From NCBI GenBank assembly GCA_963989385.1, contig OZ022500.1, positions 112,137,842 through 112,201,841 on the forward strand: a DNA stretch of 64,000 nucleotides, given 5' to 3'. Within the stretch, counting starts at the first letter, position 1. The number at the start of each line of letters is the position of its first letter. Source of the stretch: Ctena decussata. Lineage: Eukaryota > Mollusca > Bivalvia > Lucinida > Lucinidae. The notes under the pieces are model-generated. The model ran no database searches and was not told the origin of the DNA. It saw only the letters and a list, made by a program, of their open reading frames with translations. Made by a program: the position numbers and the translations under genes. Below are positions 34,488-45,619 of this stretch, in pieces.

Positions 34488-34642
34488 GCATAGTTTAAAC
34501 CCTGGAGTGGAATGAAGTGCAAAACTACAGAGATTTTTTTCGGATAGTTCAGAGATAATCTTATCTTTCTCAACAAACACTTCTGCTTCCTCATTAGAAC
34601 CGTCTCACCAAGGTGATACGGTTCTAAGGAGGAATCATAAAT

Positions 34643-35248
34643 GAGCCGCGACACGAGAAAACCAACAAAGTGGTTGTGCGCCCAGCGAAGACTCAGATCA
34701 GCCTGGGCATCTGCCCAGTCTGATCAGAGTCTTTGCTGTTTGCATTGAGGTAGCTTAGACCCTAAGCTACCCTTTAAGCACATAGCAAAAGTAAAAAGTA
34801 TGCAAAGACCAGGAACTGAAACAATCAAAATCCAAATCCAGCCCTCAAACCATAGTTGGAAACAACTAAGATTACAAATAATCAAGATACAGAGAACATA
34901 TGGCCAACCGAGTGAGCAGCTTGTTTCCAAAAGGTGGCCACTCAGCAACCCAAACCGAACCAAAAATCATAAGAACATACATAAGGTAAAACATCACAGA
35001 AACTCTGACACCAAAAACAGGCAACAGAGAACCACAACAGAACTACCGCCTTGGAACGGTCAGTAATGAATTACTGGGGGGCTTAAATCGATTTTACAGG
35101 CCCAACCTCACCCTCAGTTTCTGAAGTGGTACAAAACATTTAGTTGGTTGTTTGGTTCGAATCTGATCAGACTAGGCAGATGTACAGGCTGATCTGAGTC
35201 TACGCTGGGTGCACAACCACTTTCTTGGTTTTCTCATGTTGCGACTCA
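34643..35248. mobile_element. Fam1 MITE split by an insert
   Basis: Left arm from 'tgagccgcgacacgag' to 'ctaccctttaagcac' (34643-34786); right arm from 'ctgatcagactaggcag' to 'tctcatgttgcgactca' (35163-35248). Together they form one full element. Confidence 0.8.
34790..35160. other. unidentified ~370-bp insert in Fam1
   Basis: Separates the two Fam1 arms. It has an 88-codon + strand ORF rich in Asn, Gln, Arg and Thr and a later 'gggcttaaatcg' 'attttacaggcccaac' stretch. No ends, target duplication or protein family recognised. Confidence 0.5.
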
Positions 35249-35483
35249 AATATTTAAGTTTTTATGGAGAAATATGCCAAATTTATCCCTGACCCTGCTT
35301 ATCTTGAGCACTCAGAATGGACAAGATATTCTACATTCCATTCCGAAAGCCTGGGGTGGTACTCTTACTGGAAAGAACTTGCTCCCTCAGGAAATTCTTT
35401 TTGTAAGTAGGCCATTCCAAATGAATGGAACAAACTGCTTTCCAGTTTCCTTCCACTCCATGTTTTAAACTATGCCAACACAA

Positions 35484-35851
35484 ATTTGCAGCTGAGTTTT
35501 GATTTTTTGAGGTAATTGAAAGCAGTAGATAAGGCTGAGTTAGATAATTACAACACTGATTGTTCTAATGGCTGCGGATAACAAAATGTTTTTTGGTGTG
35601 AACTTTTTGGCAACCAAAATGTAAGTTGTGGAATCTCCTTAGAATCGCATCAGTGGGACAATTCTGTTGATACCAACAATTCACATTTTTGTGGTGAATA
35701 AAGAAAAATGGATGAATTTTTGCCCCTTCAGATTGGGTTAGCGGGAGCCCATACTGATTATTGTAATGTCTTCAATAATCAGGTGAGGTTGGAAGCAGCT
35801 GCTGTTGGCATTACAACATGTCTTAAATCACTAACTAGACACTTTATTTAA
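35484..35851. other. no feature recognised
   Basis: Unclassified. Confidence 0.35.
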
Positions 35852-36090
35852 TGAGCCAGGACATGAGAAAACCAACAAAGTGGCATGTGCCCCCAGCGAA
35901 GACTCGGATCAGGCTGGGCATACACCCAGTTTGAACAGAGTCTTCAGTGCCTGCATGGAAGTAGCTTAGTCCCTTAGCTACCTTTAAGTGCACAGCTAAG
36001 ACTCTGATCAGACTGGGTGGATGCCCAGGCTGATCTGAGTCTTCTCTGGGCCCTCATGCCACATGGTTTGCTTTGTCATGACACGGCTCA
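35852..36090. mobile_element. Fam1 foldback MITE
   Basis: 'tgagccaggacatgagaaaa' to 'tttgtcatgacacggctca'. Full length. Confidence 0.88.
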
Positions 36091-36276
36091 AATATAGTTT
36101 GCACTAAATTGAGAGATTCTGTATCTCATCTGCCTGCACTATGGTAGATAGCATTTGTATTGTTTAGAGGAAAAAAGTGCACATTGATGGAGCCAGGAAT
36201 TCTGACAGAACAGAATGATGCACCAGAAATGCACCCTGGGATCCCACCATACATTTTTTGGGCCACTCACTTTAAG

Positions 36277-36730
36277 CATACAGTATTAATCCTAATAAAC
36301 GCCCCTGCTCTAGTAAATACCCCTGCCTCTTTTCTGCAAATAATGTTATATGTACTTGCATGAATTCCTGTTTGCTTCTCTGGATAAGGTAGCTCTTTGA
36401 AATGGGTTCTACTCTTAAAGGAAAGAATTTGCTCTTACAAGAGCAAATTCTTTCCTTTAAGAGTTGACCCCTACTGAAAAGGGAGGCAAACATACAATGT
36501 AGTAGAAGTGCTTCCTTCGAAGTGACCAACCACCTTTATATTGCTTATTAGAGGCATTTTGGCAGTGACTGATTTACTAAACTTTAGGTTGTAAATAACA
36601 CCCTGTTTTTGCAAAATGCAACAACACCCTGTTTTTGCAAAATGCACCCCCCCCCCCCTCAGGTTATTTGCAGGATTAATTCTAAATTGAACTTTAGGAA
36701 TGGAAAATGCAACAAAATAAACGACAAACG
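36277..36730 (-). mobile_element. G element with Fam6 core
   Basis: 'tattaatcctaataaacgcc' at one end; hairpin 'actcttaaaggaaagaattt'/'aaattctttcctttaagagt' (perfect) in the middle; 'gcagtgactgatttac' and a C run at 36646-36657 beyond. 'aacaccctgtttttgcaaaa' is directly repeated. Confidence 0.72.
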
Positions 36731-36919
36731 ATAAATGCAATAAAATAAATTGAACTTTGATACAACCTTCCCTTGTTCCAAGAAAATACAGGGTAGTAAT
36801 GATTTTATGTGAATGGCATGTCGTAAACTTTTACCTTGAGATGTTTATAAATTATGCACACTCAAGCTAGTATGATCTCCCAAACTACACTTTGCCAATG
36901 TTTGAGCTGTAAAATAATA

Positions 36920-38780
36920 TACTGTTCACAAAAAGTAGGGGATATCAAGATATTAAAAATTGTATAAATTAGAAAAAATAACAAATCCATCTGAAACGGC
37001 TAGTGTCCATCAGACAAATATTCGATAAAACATTTTGAATTACAATTTTGATGGTATATCCTGTCACGTGATCTGCATTTAATTTGTTTTAGACAGGGGG
37101 TCGACACCCAAATTTCACACAAATCTGCTGTGGAAACAGATCCTTTTCAGATTACAAAATTTACACAGAGACACTCGCCATGATTCATTTAACAAACTGA
37201 AAATTGCTTTTACACACTGTTTCATCAATATAAAGAGTGCAAGCCATAAAAGTCTAAATTTTTCGGTGACTCGATGCACCTGTGCGATTTTTGTTTTCTG
37301 GTTTTCTTCCCAAAATGACCGTTTTGAAGAGGTAAAAAAAAATCTTTTAGCATACAAAACTTAAAAATGCATTGAAAGGTAAGCTTAGTTGAATAACATG
37401 AATAAATTTTTGTTCAAATTTACCACATTTTTGTCCTGACCCCCTGTTTGAAACTAGCTGTATGCAGATCACGTGACAGGATATACACCTTTCCTATAAA
37501 TCGATAAAGTCGCGCACGAGTTATCTACCCAAGTAGCCTGTGACGTCATCTATAGGAGCATCCCAAGTAAATCAGTACATCTGCAAGCACACATAACGCT
37601 GTATAAAGCAGACCTTTTGTAAATGTGAACTACAAAGAATTCATTGAAATACCAAATTAAAGTATAATTGCCCTGTTTTTATGTGATATTTTTTATTTAT
37701 ATATTTTTCTTTTATTTATATTATTAATATCGTATTGAGAATCCCGACAAGTCGCTCATGATTTTCATGACCCCTTTCATCGACACTGTGGTTTAACACC
37801 CCGGCAATACATTCACGTTTGTTCAATATAAAGAGTTACATTTCGTATAAATAAGTTTCCTAAATCTGAAAAGTATTTTCCATTTTTCCGACAGGTAAAA
37901 CGTCAGCTACGCATTATTACCGGACAGATTATATAGCGCTGATATTTATGGTTTCTTGTGTGATACACCGATCTAAAAGTAGATCAGCATCCATACAGTT
38001 TTCCGTAAGTTTGGACCCGAGGTTGAATTTATATTATTTTTTCCATCTCTTACTTAGCTTCGGTATTATTTATTTGATTTATTCCATTTCACGGTAGGTG
38101 TTCTTAAAGCTGCCTTCGGAACACGTGTCTAGGTAATACACAATCATTGGTGTTTTGTTTATTGCAGCAATGCACGCGATTCGGTGATTACACAAACGAA
38201 TTCCATGTCAGCACACTTTGTTGTCATTTTTAGCGTGTGTCTGCTTTTTAATCAGCTAATCGTTCGTTTTGTATCTTTTGTAATAACGGTCTGAACATCT
38301 TCCGCAATTTTCTTTCTTTTCCTTTTGTTTTGGAAGCTGTACTGGTGATACATACCCTTTCGATTACGGTAATTTTGGCCCGAAATTTTAGTCGGAAATC
38401 TTTTAATTTTATGTCAAATTCCCATAGGCTATAAGTTATAAACCTTATTTTCTGACAAAGAAGGAAATATAGTTGGAACAAAATAGTTGTCTTAATTTTA
38501 ACCGTTGAATGTTGGTTTTGAATATACGGAAACCGGCATGTATTTGGTTACACAATGAAAAACAAAAGCCTGTCCTATAGATGACGTCATAGGCGTTGCA
38601 AGGGACAAAACTCGAACAGACTCTGAATTATAGGAAAGGTGTATATCGTCCAAACTTTCATGAAAAGTGTCTTAACAGATATTTGTCCTATCGATACTAA
38701 GCGTTTCATATGGATATCATGTTTGTTGTAGATGCTACAATTTTTCAAACCTGAATATCCCCTACTTTTTGTGAACAGTA
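36920..38780. mobile_element. X element, ~1.86 kb foldback with long TIRs
   Basis: Outer ends 'tactgttcacaaaaagtagg' and 'cctactttttgtgaacagta' are perfect inverses with TA outside, fitting a Tc1/mariner-type TA target (inference). Imperfect inversion continues inward about 130 bp on each side ('ctgaaacggctagtgtcc', 'acaaatattcg'), then resumes at 37482/38645 with 'atatacacctttcctata' and 'tgacgtcatctatagga'. No transposase ORF; interior 37560-38560 is AT-rich and featureless. Confidence 0.78.
37054..37486. mobile_element. 433-bp TIR element nested in the left arm of X
   Basis: Ends 'gtatatcctgtcacgtgatc' and 'gatcacgtgacaggatatac' are perfect inverses, continuing to 'tgcat', and further in 'gacagggggtc'/'gaccccctgt'. 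It lies exactly where the right arm of X has no counterpart. Confidence 0.8.
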
Positions 38781-38789
38781 TATATCCAA

Positions 38790-38890
38790 ATTTGGTACAA
38801 TGGGTACACCTCCATGTTTTCTTGCCATTTTTACGAAGGGGGACAATTTTTGTGACTTCCTAATTGCTTCCATGGATGACCTTCACTCTT
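38790..38890. mobile_element. Fam6 fragment
   Basis: 'gggtacacctccatgttttc' ... 'tgtgacttcctaattgc' match the Fam6 end in inverse orientation. Confidence 0.6.
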
Positions 38891-38904
38891 TACAAGCTTT
38901 TTAT

Positions 38905-39355
38905 AGGTCCTAGAAATGTCATAGTTGAGTGTTTAAAGGCTAGCCTATGGTACAGAAGGTTGTGGGTTTGAATCCCTGATGGCAACTGAAAAACTCTGTC
39001 AACCCAGCAATAAATGGATGCTGAAAGGTTAAAGGCAGCGAAAGTAGAAATATGGGCCCTGTTTTTCATATGCTGGACCTCTAACACCCACTGGGACTGC
39101 AGCAACAAGGCTATGGGAAAAATTTACCTTTTACCAGTGATATTAAAAAGGACATTCAAAGTACAATCTATCCAGGGTGGATGTGCTCGGATATTAAAGC
39201 TAAGTGTGGTTATTATCATACGGTACTATACTGACAAAATGCTAATGATAGCAGAACCAAGAACCACTTTAATGTTGACGCCAACGTTGCTAACTGGTGA
39301 CATGGAAGTTGTTCAAAATTATTCAAGGGACAGTCCCAATGATACAGCTAGATAA
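38905..39355 (+). mobile_element. SINE-like element, tRNA-related head
   Basis: 'gtcatagttgagtgtttaaa' (A-box-like) and 'gttgtgggtttgaatccc' (B-box-like) about 40 bp apart. The downstream body has 'aaaaaggacattcaaag'. A 113-codon ORF here is not supported as a gene. Confidence 0.55.
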
Positions 39356-39544
39356 AACAGTAGCTACAATTGCTCTCACTTTAAGATAAAGCTAAAATAT
39401 CAGTGTCAGTAAAGATTAAATTACCATAAATATCCTAAATATTTGTACATCTTTAACAAATTACAGTAATTTTCTTATAAAGATCTAAGAAAGTTGACTT
39501 TACTGGTGTACAACATGTCAAAAATGGCAAGCACAGTAGCAAAT

Positions 39545-39607
39545 AGTGCAGACCCTGATCAGACTGCTCCTAAGGGAGCAGTCTTATCTGGTCTTCACCG
39601 TTTGCTC
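39545..39607. mobile_element. Fam7 hairpin
   Basis: 'ccctgatcagactgctccta' followed by 'gggagcagtcttatctgg'. Confidence 0.8.
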
Positions 39608-39895
39608 TCAAAAATAACTTTCTAAATAATCAAGCTTAATTTGGTTAAGATAAAATTAATCAGTTTACAGGAGGAAACTAGCTACAGATAAATCTTGTCA
39701 TTAATGTGGGTGGCAATTGTTTATGTTTATTGTTTGCTTAAGGGGGAGTTCATTAGGTGTAGTTTTACTTACCAGGATGTGGATGTATCTCTTGGCATGC
39801 TGTAAGGATCATAAATTCTGGTGCTAAAGTGTCTGGCCAAACAGTGTAGACTCCTGTCTGAATTTTTGCCATTTCTGTGGTGGTGCACCCATTAC

Positions 39896-40278
39896 TTACT
39901 GTATTAATCCTATTAGATGCCCCGAGGGTGTTGCATTGTGTGTAAGGGGGGGCTTTATTTCGAGCCTCAAGTGCAGTAAGTCAGCCACTGCCAAATTAAC
40001 TCTAGTAACAGTACTAAGGTGGATGGGTATATTTCAGAGGCAGTAACTCTTTTATTTTTGCTGCCATTCTTGGTAGAGGTGGGGGTCAGTTCTTAAAGAA
40101 TTTGCTCCTGTAGGAGCAAATCCTTACCTTTAAGAGCAGACCCCTTTTCAAAGCGATACCTCATCCAGAGAAGTCAGTAGGAATTCTGGGCAAGTAAATA
40201 TAGCATAACCGGTATTTTCCGAAAAGAAGCAGGGGGTGTTTATTAGAGTGAGGGCAATTAATAGGATTAATACAGTAA
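39896..40278. mobile_element. G element with Fam6 core
   Basis: Ends 'tactgtattaatcctattag' and 'aataggattaatacagta' are inverted; 'cagccactgccaaattaac'; hairpin 'gaatttgctcctgtag' 'gagcaaatcc'. Confidence 0.8.
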
Positions 40279-40388
40279 TTCTAATTACAGGGATCCAGGC
40301 GTTTTCTTGCAACTTTATGAATAAATTTGATGAGAAACAACTTGTCATCGGTCATTGATGCCTAGTGTCACAAAGCCTCTTCTGTCTT

Positions 40389-40515
40389 AGGAGTGGACAA
40401 GTCCACTGGTCAATTGTAATTTCCTTAAGAAAATAAGTCCACTAGTTAGTTTAGGAGTGGACAAGTCCACTGATTAATTGTCATTTCCTTAAGACAATAA
40501 GTCCACTAATTAGTT
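40389..40515. repeat. two-copy 64-bp tandem repeat
   Basis: 'aggagtggacaagtccactg' at 40389 and 40453, each followed by 'ataagtccacta'. Confidence 0.85.
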
Positions 40516-40575
40516 ATGGAGTGCTTTATGTGCAGATATCGTATTGTTAAAAGCAGACACTAATCAGACTATATG

Positions 40576-41071
40576 TATCTATCATGGGTGTAAGGTGTGG
40601 ATAGAAAAATCCGTCACGAGAATCACTGTTTGGCATCACGAGGCTTGCCGAGTGATGCTGAACAGTGATCCCTAGTGACGATTTTTCTATCCACACCTCA
40701 CACCCATGATAGATACTGTTTCTTGCACACCACGTTTTGTTTAAACTTCAGACTTTGTTAAAATGCATAATTCTAGTGCTTTAGAGGTTTTAATTTGATT
40801 TTTAAAGAAGGCCCCGCTTTCAACGACCGCCATTTGGCTCTTTACGTCAACGACTGGCGTGCATGAATTGAAGTCATTTTTACCGTCTTCATGACGTCAT
40901 CATCTAAAATGCCAACGTCACCTGACGACGCAGGTACGTGACCTCCAATACAACCAATGCATTGAAATTGCGTGATTTTTATCCGGTCCTGGGTAAGATC
41001 ACCAGGGTAAGATGAGATTTTCTATCCCAGCTGGAAAGAATGGCGTTTTCTATCCGGTGTGCAAGAAATCA
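40576..41071. mobile_element. M: composite palindromic element
   Basis: 40576-40716 is a ~140-bp hairpin ('tatctatcatgggtg' ... 'cacccatgatagata') with a loop containing 'cgaggcttgccgag'. It abuts 40718-41071, whose ends 'tttcttgcacaccacg' and 'ccggtgtgcaagaaatc' are inverted. 'ttttctatcc' occurs in all arms, so the parts look related. Confidence 0.65.
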
Positions 41072-41508
41072 TGTTCTGGCCCAGTTACTGGGGCCATGGA
41101 ATCTTTCCACTGAGGTACGGTGGGAATGTCGTTATGAGAACTGAAAAAGCGCCTCATGTTCTACACCTTCTGTTATAGGGGTATGGGCTGTTTGCATAAG
41201 TACTTGGCAATAATGTATGATCAGCACATGTACAATTTGCTAAGACAGTAACTGTACCTAAGTATCTGTAAAAAAAATCCACCAGCATACCTTGAAAGGC
41301 CCAAAATGGTCAAGGCACCCTCTAATGGCTACAAAATGTTGAAGACACTGGTAAACACATCAAATTTTTGGCACCACCATCAGAAAATATTGACCAAATA
41401 CTGATTTTTCTTTCATCAAGAAAAATAGCTAAATTATCATTAGAAATGTAATAAATTTAATTATTAAGTCAACAAGGAAATCAACAAATAACCCCTATTA
41501 GTCAGTAT
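41072..41508. other. no gene recognised
   Basis: Unclassified. Confidence 0.4.
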
Positions 41509-41717
41509 TAACTCTTTAAGCCCCAGTGACGCAATTAGCAAAATTTGCAAACAGCGTAGATCCTGATGAGGCGGCTCATAATGAGCCGCCTCATCTAGAG
41601 CTACACTGTTTGCCCTCTAGTCTTTGAATTCTCAATATAAAAAGTCTTGGACTAGGCATTTTTTTAATTTTTGCAGAGTAAATTTTGTCGTCTGCTTTTT
41701 GGTAGTGAAAGAGTTAA
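41509..41717 (+). mobile_element. Fam2 MITE
   Basis: 'ttaactctttaagcccc' to 'tttggtagtgaaagagttaa'; perfect centre 'gatgaggcggctcat'/'aatgagccgcctcatc'. TTAA at both tips. Confidence 0.9.
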
Positions 41718-41849
41718 CTGTCAAGAGCCAGGATACATACCACAGTCAATCTAAATATTCGGATACCTTGCTGGTACAGGCTGTAACTGTAGCTGCCTAT
41801 TTGAAGATGACTTCAATGTGTCAAAAATGTCATAGTGGACCGGTAAACA

Positions 41850-41915
41850 CTGCAGACCCTGATCAGACTGCTCATCAGGAGCAGTCTGATCAGGGTCTGC
41901 AGTGTTTACTTGCAC
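41850..41915. mobile_element. Fam7 hairpin
   Basis: 'ctgatcagactgctcat' / 'gagcagtctgatcaggg', flanked by 'aacactgcagacc' and 'ggtctgcagtgtt', so arms extend to about 30 bp. Confidence 0.88.
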
Positions 41916-41935
41916 ATTTTTACCAACATTTCAGA

Positions 41936-42531
41936 CCCTTACGTAAGTTAAACTGCTGAATAATCATTGACAACCTGATAAGGTAAGTCACTAAGCAAGG
42001 ATTCTAGACATGAATCAGATGAACTGTGCCCTTTATGTTATGTGCGTACAGCAAAAACTCAGACTGATGAGCCTGCGCTTCTGGGAAGTCTGAGTCAACC
42101 TCTGGAAAGTCTGAGTCAACCCTTTACCAAGCAACATGAATCTGTTCCATGTGGGTACTGAACTGACTTAAATCCAGGAGATGAAACTAAATTTTCTTAA
42201 TTCAGTGAACTGTAAAATATAGGTCAATACAGACAGCCTTTCATTATAAACCTTACATTGGCTTGATATGACAGAAATCTTGAGAAAGGACTGTTAAACT
42301 GGCCATCTCAAGCACTGAATCTTTATCCACTGTTGGAAATAACAAAAAAAAAATAAATGAATAAAAAATACTAGATTACCTGCTGCTCGTACATAATTTT
42401 TTTACTCGTCCACACTGTTACATTTGCCATTCCATAATAACCATGTTTTATGATTGTTATTACACAGCTGTCAAAAATGTGTTTAAGCATCTGAAAGCAT
42501 GGTCAAGATCACTTACAATGAGTTCAAGGCC
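41936..42531. other. no gene; SINE S1 end fragment
   Basis: 42228-42300 ('acagcctttcattataaacc', 'aggactgttaaac') is a 5'-truncated S1. 'ctctggaaagtctgagtcaa' is directly repeated near 42100. Confidence 0.5.
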
Positions 42532-42717
42532 CAGCCATTCAAAAATAATGCTGTTGTTAGATAACAAGAAATCCTATTATCAAACATTGCCTTTTTTGCT
42601 AAAACAAATGTGAGGAGCAAAAGCTCCTCACATTTTTTCTGCAACAGTGTCAGCACACTTGATTGATATGTACTAGAAGACTTAAGCTAATGATGCTTGA
42701 CCACCTGTGCCCAGGTA
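42532..42717. mobile_element. Fam4 MITE
   Basis: 'ggcccagccattcaaaaat' to 'tgcttgaccacctgtgccc'; centre 'atgtgaggagcaaaagctcc' + 'tcacat'. Confidence 0.75.
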
Positions 42718-42929
42718 GTTAATTGCAAAGGTATTTCGTGCTCTAATGATATTAGCCTTTGCTGCAGTGCTGTGCTTGTAAATTTTCAGAACAACTTTAA
42801 CTGTTTGTGTAATGTAAAATGAGAGTGTATCATTTTCTTCAAAGTTTTATTCTACCTCATTACCTTGCAAATAAGCTGAAGCACCAAAAATGACTCTTAT
42901 TAATCTCTCCACCTTATCCTGTTAATTTT

Positions 42930-43850
42930 CTTCATGGACAGTCTGTTTCCAATTCTATCCTGTTTTTAGCTAAGCTGCCCTTGTTGAGTTGGTAAAGCCC
43001 ATCCCTGTCCACTTTTTTATGCTGTCTTTCCTTCTCTACCTCTGTCTGCTTCTTTTTGCTTTGGCTGTGCCCTACAGGGTTCAAGGTTATAAAACTTGAG
43101 AATAATCTCAAACTCAAAATAAAGCCCACTGATTGGCTGCTTCCGAGCATGTGCTTTATTTTGAGTTTGAGAATGTACTCAAGTTTTATAACCTCCGGGC
43201 CAGGATTGTCTCATAAGCCAATAGACCTTGAAATGTGGCCAAACCACCTGTTCCCGTATCTTGATCATGATCAGGAGTTTGTCATGTTCTCCAAGAACTA
43301 CTTAGATCGGATCTTTCTGCAGACATCCATATTTGTTACAAGGTCCTTGTATGAAATGTCCAGTAACCTTCAGTACCATCTCATCTGAAAGGCCTGCACT
43401 CTTTTCTCTAACTCTGCTGTCAGGATCCAATTCACAGGCATATTGAATTATATGACAAGGCATCCATTTCACTTTTCAAAACTGGCTTTAAATTAAATTA
43501 GCTTTGTCAGGACTGTGGTGTCTTGTGCAATCCTTGAGAGATCTTTGGGTTTGAAGCAATCATCTGTGACAACTGCTCCAAGGTATCTGAAACTTGTAAG
43601 CTATTTCTGCCTCTTTACCATGATCTATCTCCCTTTGGCTGCTATTGCCACTGTTTGTCATCAGTTTAGGCTTCTTTGTCACCAGTTTGATCTTCTCAGC
43701 ACTTACCTCCATTTTATATCTTGCGCAGGTTTTGTCATGACTTTTCACTTGGACTTCTAGTTCCCACTCCTCCTCTGCAAATGCAAGTTGAGTAAGTAAC
43801 AATTCAATACAAGTATGTATATGTGTGAATTGTACAAGAACCAAAGGTTT
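42930..43850 (-). mobile_element. non-LTR retrotransposon (LINE) reverse transcriptase, 3' part, decayed
   Basis: Minus-strand translation in shifting frames gives landmarks of the C-terminal part of a LINE ORF2: YKMEVSAEK, KLMTNSGN, YLGAVVTDD, LSRIAQ, LTAELEKRVQAFQM, LLDISYKDLVTN, then RYGNRWFGHISRS. Several stops and frameshifts break it (for example after KFQ near 43600 and after FQMRWY). The order matches mollusc LINE copies I know, where the tail is 'WFGH(V/I)SRS'. A short internal duplication separates SAEKIKL from KLMTNSGN. Foldback N interrupts it after the WFGHISRS part. No endonuclease domain or 5' half is present. Dead copy; clade not assigned. Confidence 0.85.
43079..43196. mobile_element. 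N foldback, nested in LINE
   Basis: 'aaggttataaaacttgag' + 'aata' ... 'caagttttataacctcc', and inner arms 'ctcaaactcaaaataaagc' / 'gctttattttgagtttgag'. Inserts between LINE segments that otherwise adjoin. Confidence 0.85.
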
Positions 43851-44024
43851 AAAAGATTTTAGTTTTAAAACAGTTTGTCAAAATCTTAAGCATAAAATAA
43901 TAATACCAGAGTTAATTTTACACCCTTAATATTTAGCACAACTAGTTCTGCAATAATTCTAAGATCTGAACAAACCGATTTTACTATCTACCTACAAGTC
44001 AGACATGAAAATGACAAACAGTGC

Positions 44025-44100
44025 AGGATTTGATCAGACAGCTCTTTAGGAGCACTCAGGAGCTCCTGGAGCACTCTGATCCAAGTCTACACTGCTTTCT
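44025..44100. mobile_element. Fam7 hairpin, diverged
   Basis: 'acagtgcaggatttgatcag' ... 'ctgatccaagtctacactg'. Confidence 0.65.
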
Positions 44101-44550
44101 TATATCTTGGCCATATGGTGCTCACTTCTGCTGCAGATGTGACATACCGAAGCATGATTTTTGTTATACCCGCTTAAGCTAGGTGCAATGTAGTCCGTTG
44201 GTGGGTTCGTCAGCATCCGTTCACAATTACATCAACCCTAGCATGTATAAGTCCATTTCTCACAAAATATAATATCTTCACTCATTAAACCTGGCATAAA
44301 GTATCTTCTTAGGATAATCTCCATGGCTGTTGCCGTTATTTGCATTCTTTACCTATAGGAGTACAGTCGAACCTATCTTAAGCAAGCACCCAAGGGAAGG
44401 GCCAAAACTGCTTGTTTAAGGCATGTGCTTACTTAATACAGGTCAGTTCACACTGAAAATGCTACTTTGGGATATGAGATTTTGGCCTTTTAAGACAGGT
44501 ATTTTCTTAATAGATGTGGCCTTTAAGAGAGTTGGTGCGCCAACTGTATA
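44101..44550. other. no gene; pogo-like J fragment
   Basis: 'tacagtcgaacctatcttaa' at 44364 and 'ggcatgtgcttacttaatac' suggest a J-related end. The rest is unclassified. Confidence 0.4.
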
Positions 44551-44773
44551 TGAGCCACAACAAAGTGGCATTTGCGCCAAGCGGAGACTCAGATCAGCCT
44601 GGGCATCTGCCCAGTCTGATCAGTCTTCGCTGTGTGCTTAAAAGATAGCTGAGGGTCTAAGATGCCTTCATGCAGGCAGCAAGACTCATATCAGACTGGG
44701 CAAATGCCCAGGCTGATCTGAGTCTTTGCTGGGTGCACATGCCACTTTGTTGGTTCTGTCGTGTCTTGGCTCA
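44551..44773. mobile_element. Fam1 foldback MITE
   Basis: 'tgagccacaacaaagtggc' (a short deletion in the left arm) to 'ttctgtcgtgtcttggctca'. Confidence 0.85.
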
Positions 44774-45211
44774 TATCACTTTTCATATAACTAAACTTTC
44801 CTTTATTTGGTGCTCTGAATCAGAACAGGAATCAATAAAACAAAAATTATAACCGCAATACTTGTTGCTGTTTATTAACAGAAAACATAGAAACATGTCA
44901 GTAAGCAAAAATACTTCCTTCTTATTTTATACTAAAATTAGTATCTTCTTCCAACAAGTCATGTTGGTGATCTTTTTGTCCTCATTATTCACACTGATAA
45001 TGACGGCTCCACCCTTATGACCCTAAATATTCGGACAGACAGGTCTGGAGCAAAGATTGTAGACCCAGATCAAACTGCAGTTTAATCAGGGTCTACAATG
45101 TTTGCCATTCACTAAGCATCATTTTGATGCATTAACGTGTGTAAAATCCACTTTCTAAGAACTGTCCATCCTTCGGGTGTCCGTAATGTTAGGGTCATTA
45201 CGGTAAATTCT
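44774..45211. other. no gene; Fam7 copy
   Basis: 45050-45108 is a Fam7 hairpin ('gtagacccagatcaaactg', 'aatcagggtctac'). The rest is unclassified. Confidence 0.5.
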
Positions 45212-45400
45212 ATTCAGTCATATTGGCTGAGGGATTAATTCTGGACCCAAAATCCAGCGGTCACAAGTTTGAATCTGATCATGGTCAGGAGTCTTCTATA
45301 TCCTAGGGATTATTTCTCCCTCCTCAGTCAATCTGCCATCAAGAAGGAAAGACTGCAACACTGTTGACAGGTCATAAAATCACCAATCATCCATCCATTC
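45212..45400 (+). mobile_element. SINE S1-like copy
   Basis: 'attggctgagggattaattc' head, B-box-like 'cacaagtttgaatctg', end 'cactgttgacaggtcat' and a 'catccatccattc' tail. Confidence 0.65.
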
Positions 45401-45508
45401 ATTTATACAAGACAAATTCTTCGTACAGCTGACTTGGAAGTTTTCCATCCATTACATTTAATTCCGTTCAGATTAATAGACAAATATTTAATGCAAGGAT
45501 TCCACAAA

Positions 45509-45611
45509 TGAGCCACAATATGACAAAACCAACAAAATGGCATGTGCGCCCAGCAAAGACTCAAATCAGCCTGGGCATCTGCCTTTGTTGGTTTTGTCGT
45601 GTTGCGGCTCA
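45509..45611. mobile_element. Fam1 MITE, internally deleted (103 bp), flanked by 25-bp direct repeats
   Basis: 'tgagccacaatatgacaaaa' to 'ttttgtcgtgttgcggctca'; the central half is missing after 'ctgggcatctgcc'. The 25-base sequence at 45481-45505 (caaat...ccac) is repeated exactly at 45610-45634. Confidence 0.85.
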
Positions 45612-45619
45612 AATATTTA

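Larger units (their letters stand above)
34488..35483. mobile_element. P element copy 2, multiply nested
   Basis: Ends 'ggcatagtttaaaccctgg' + 'agtggaatg' and 'ttccactccatg' + 'ttttaaactatgcc' are inverted. Inside are a Fam3 remnant (34547-34640), a Fam1 copy and, within that, another insert. Confidence 0.75.

Noticed and set aside
34800..35066. 88-codon + strand ORF in the insert within Fam1
   Set aside because: Composition-biased (Asn, Gln, Arg, Thr), no recognisable domain, and the opposite strand is also open. Kept only as part of an unidentified insert.
39014..39355. 113-codon + strand ORF
   Set aside because: Starts inside a tRNA-like SINE head and shows no domain.
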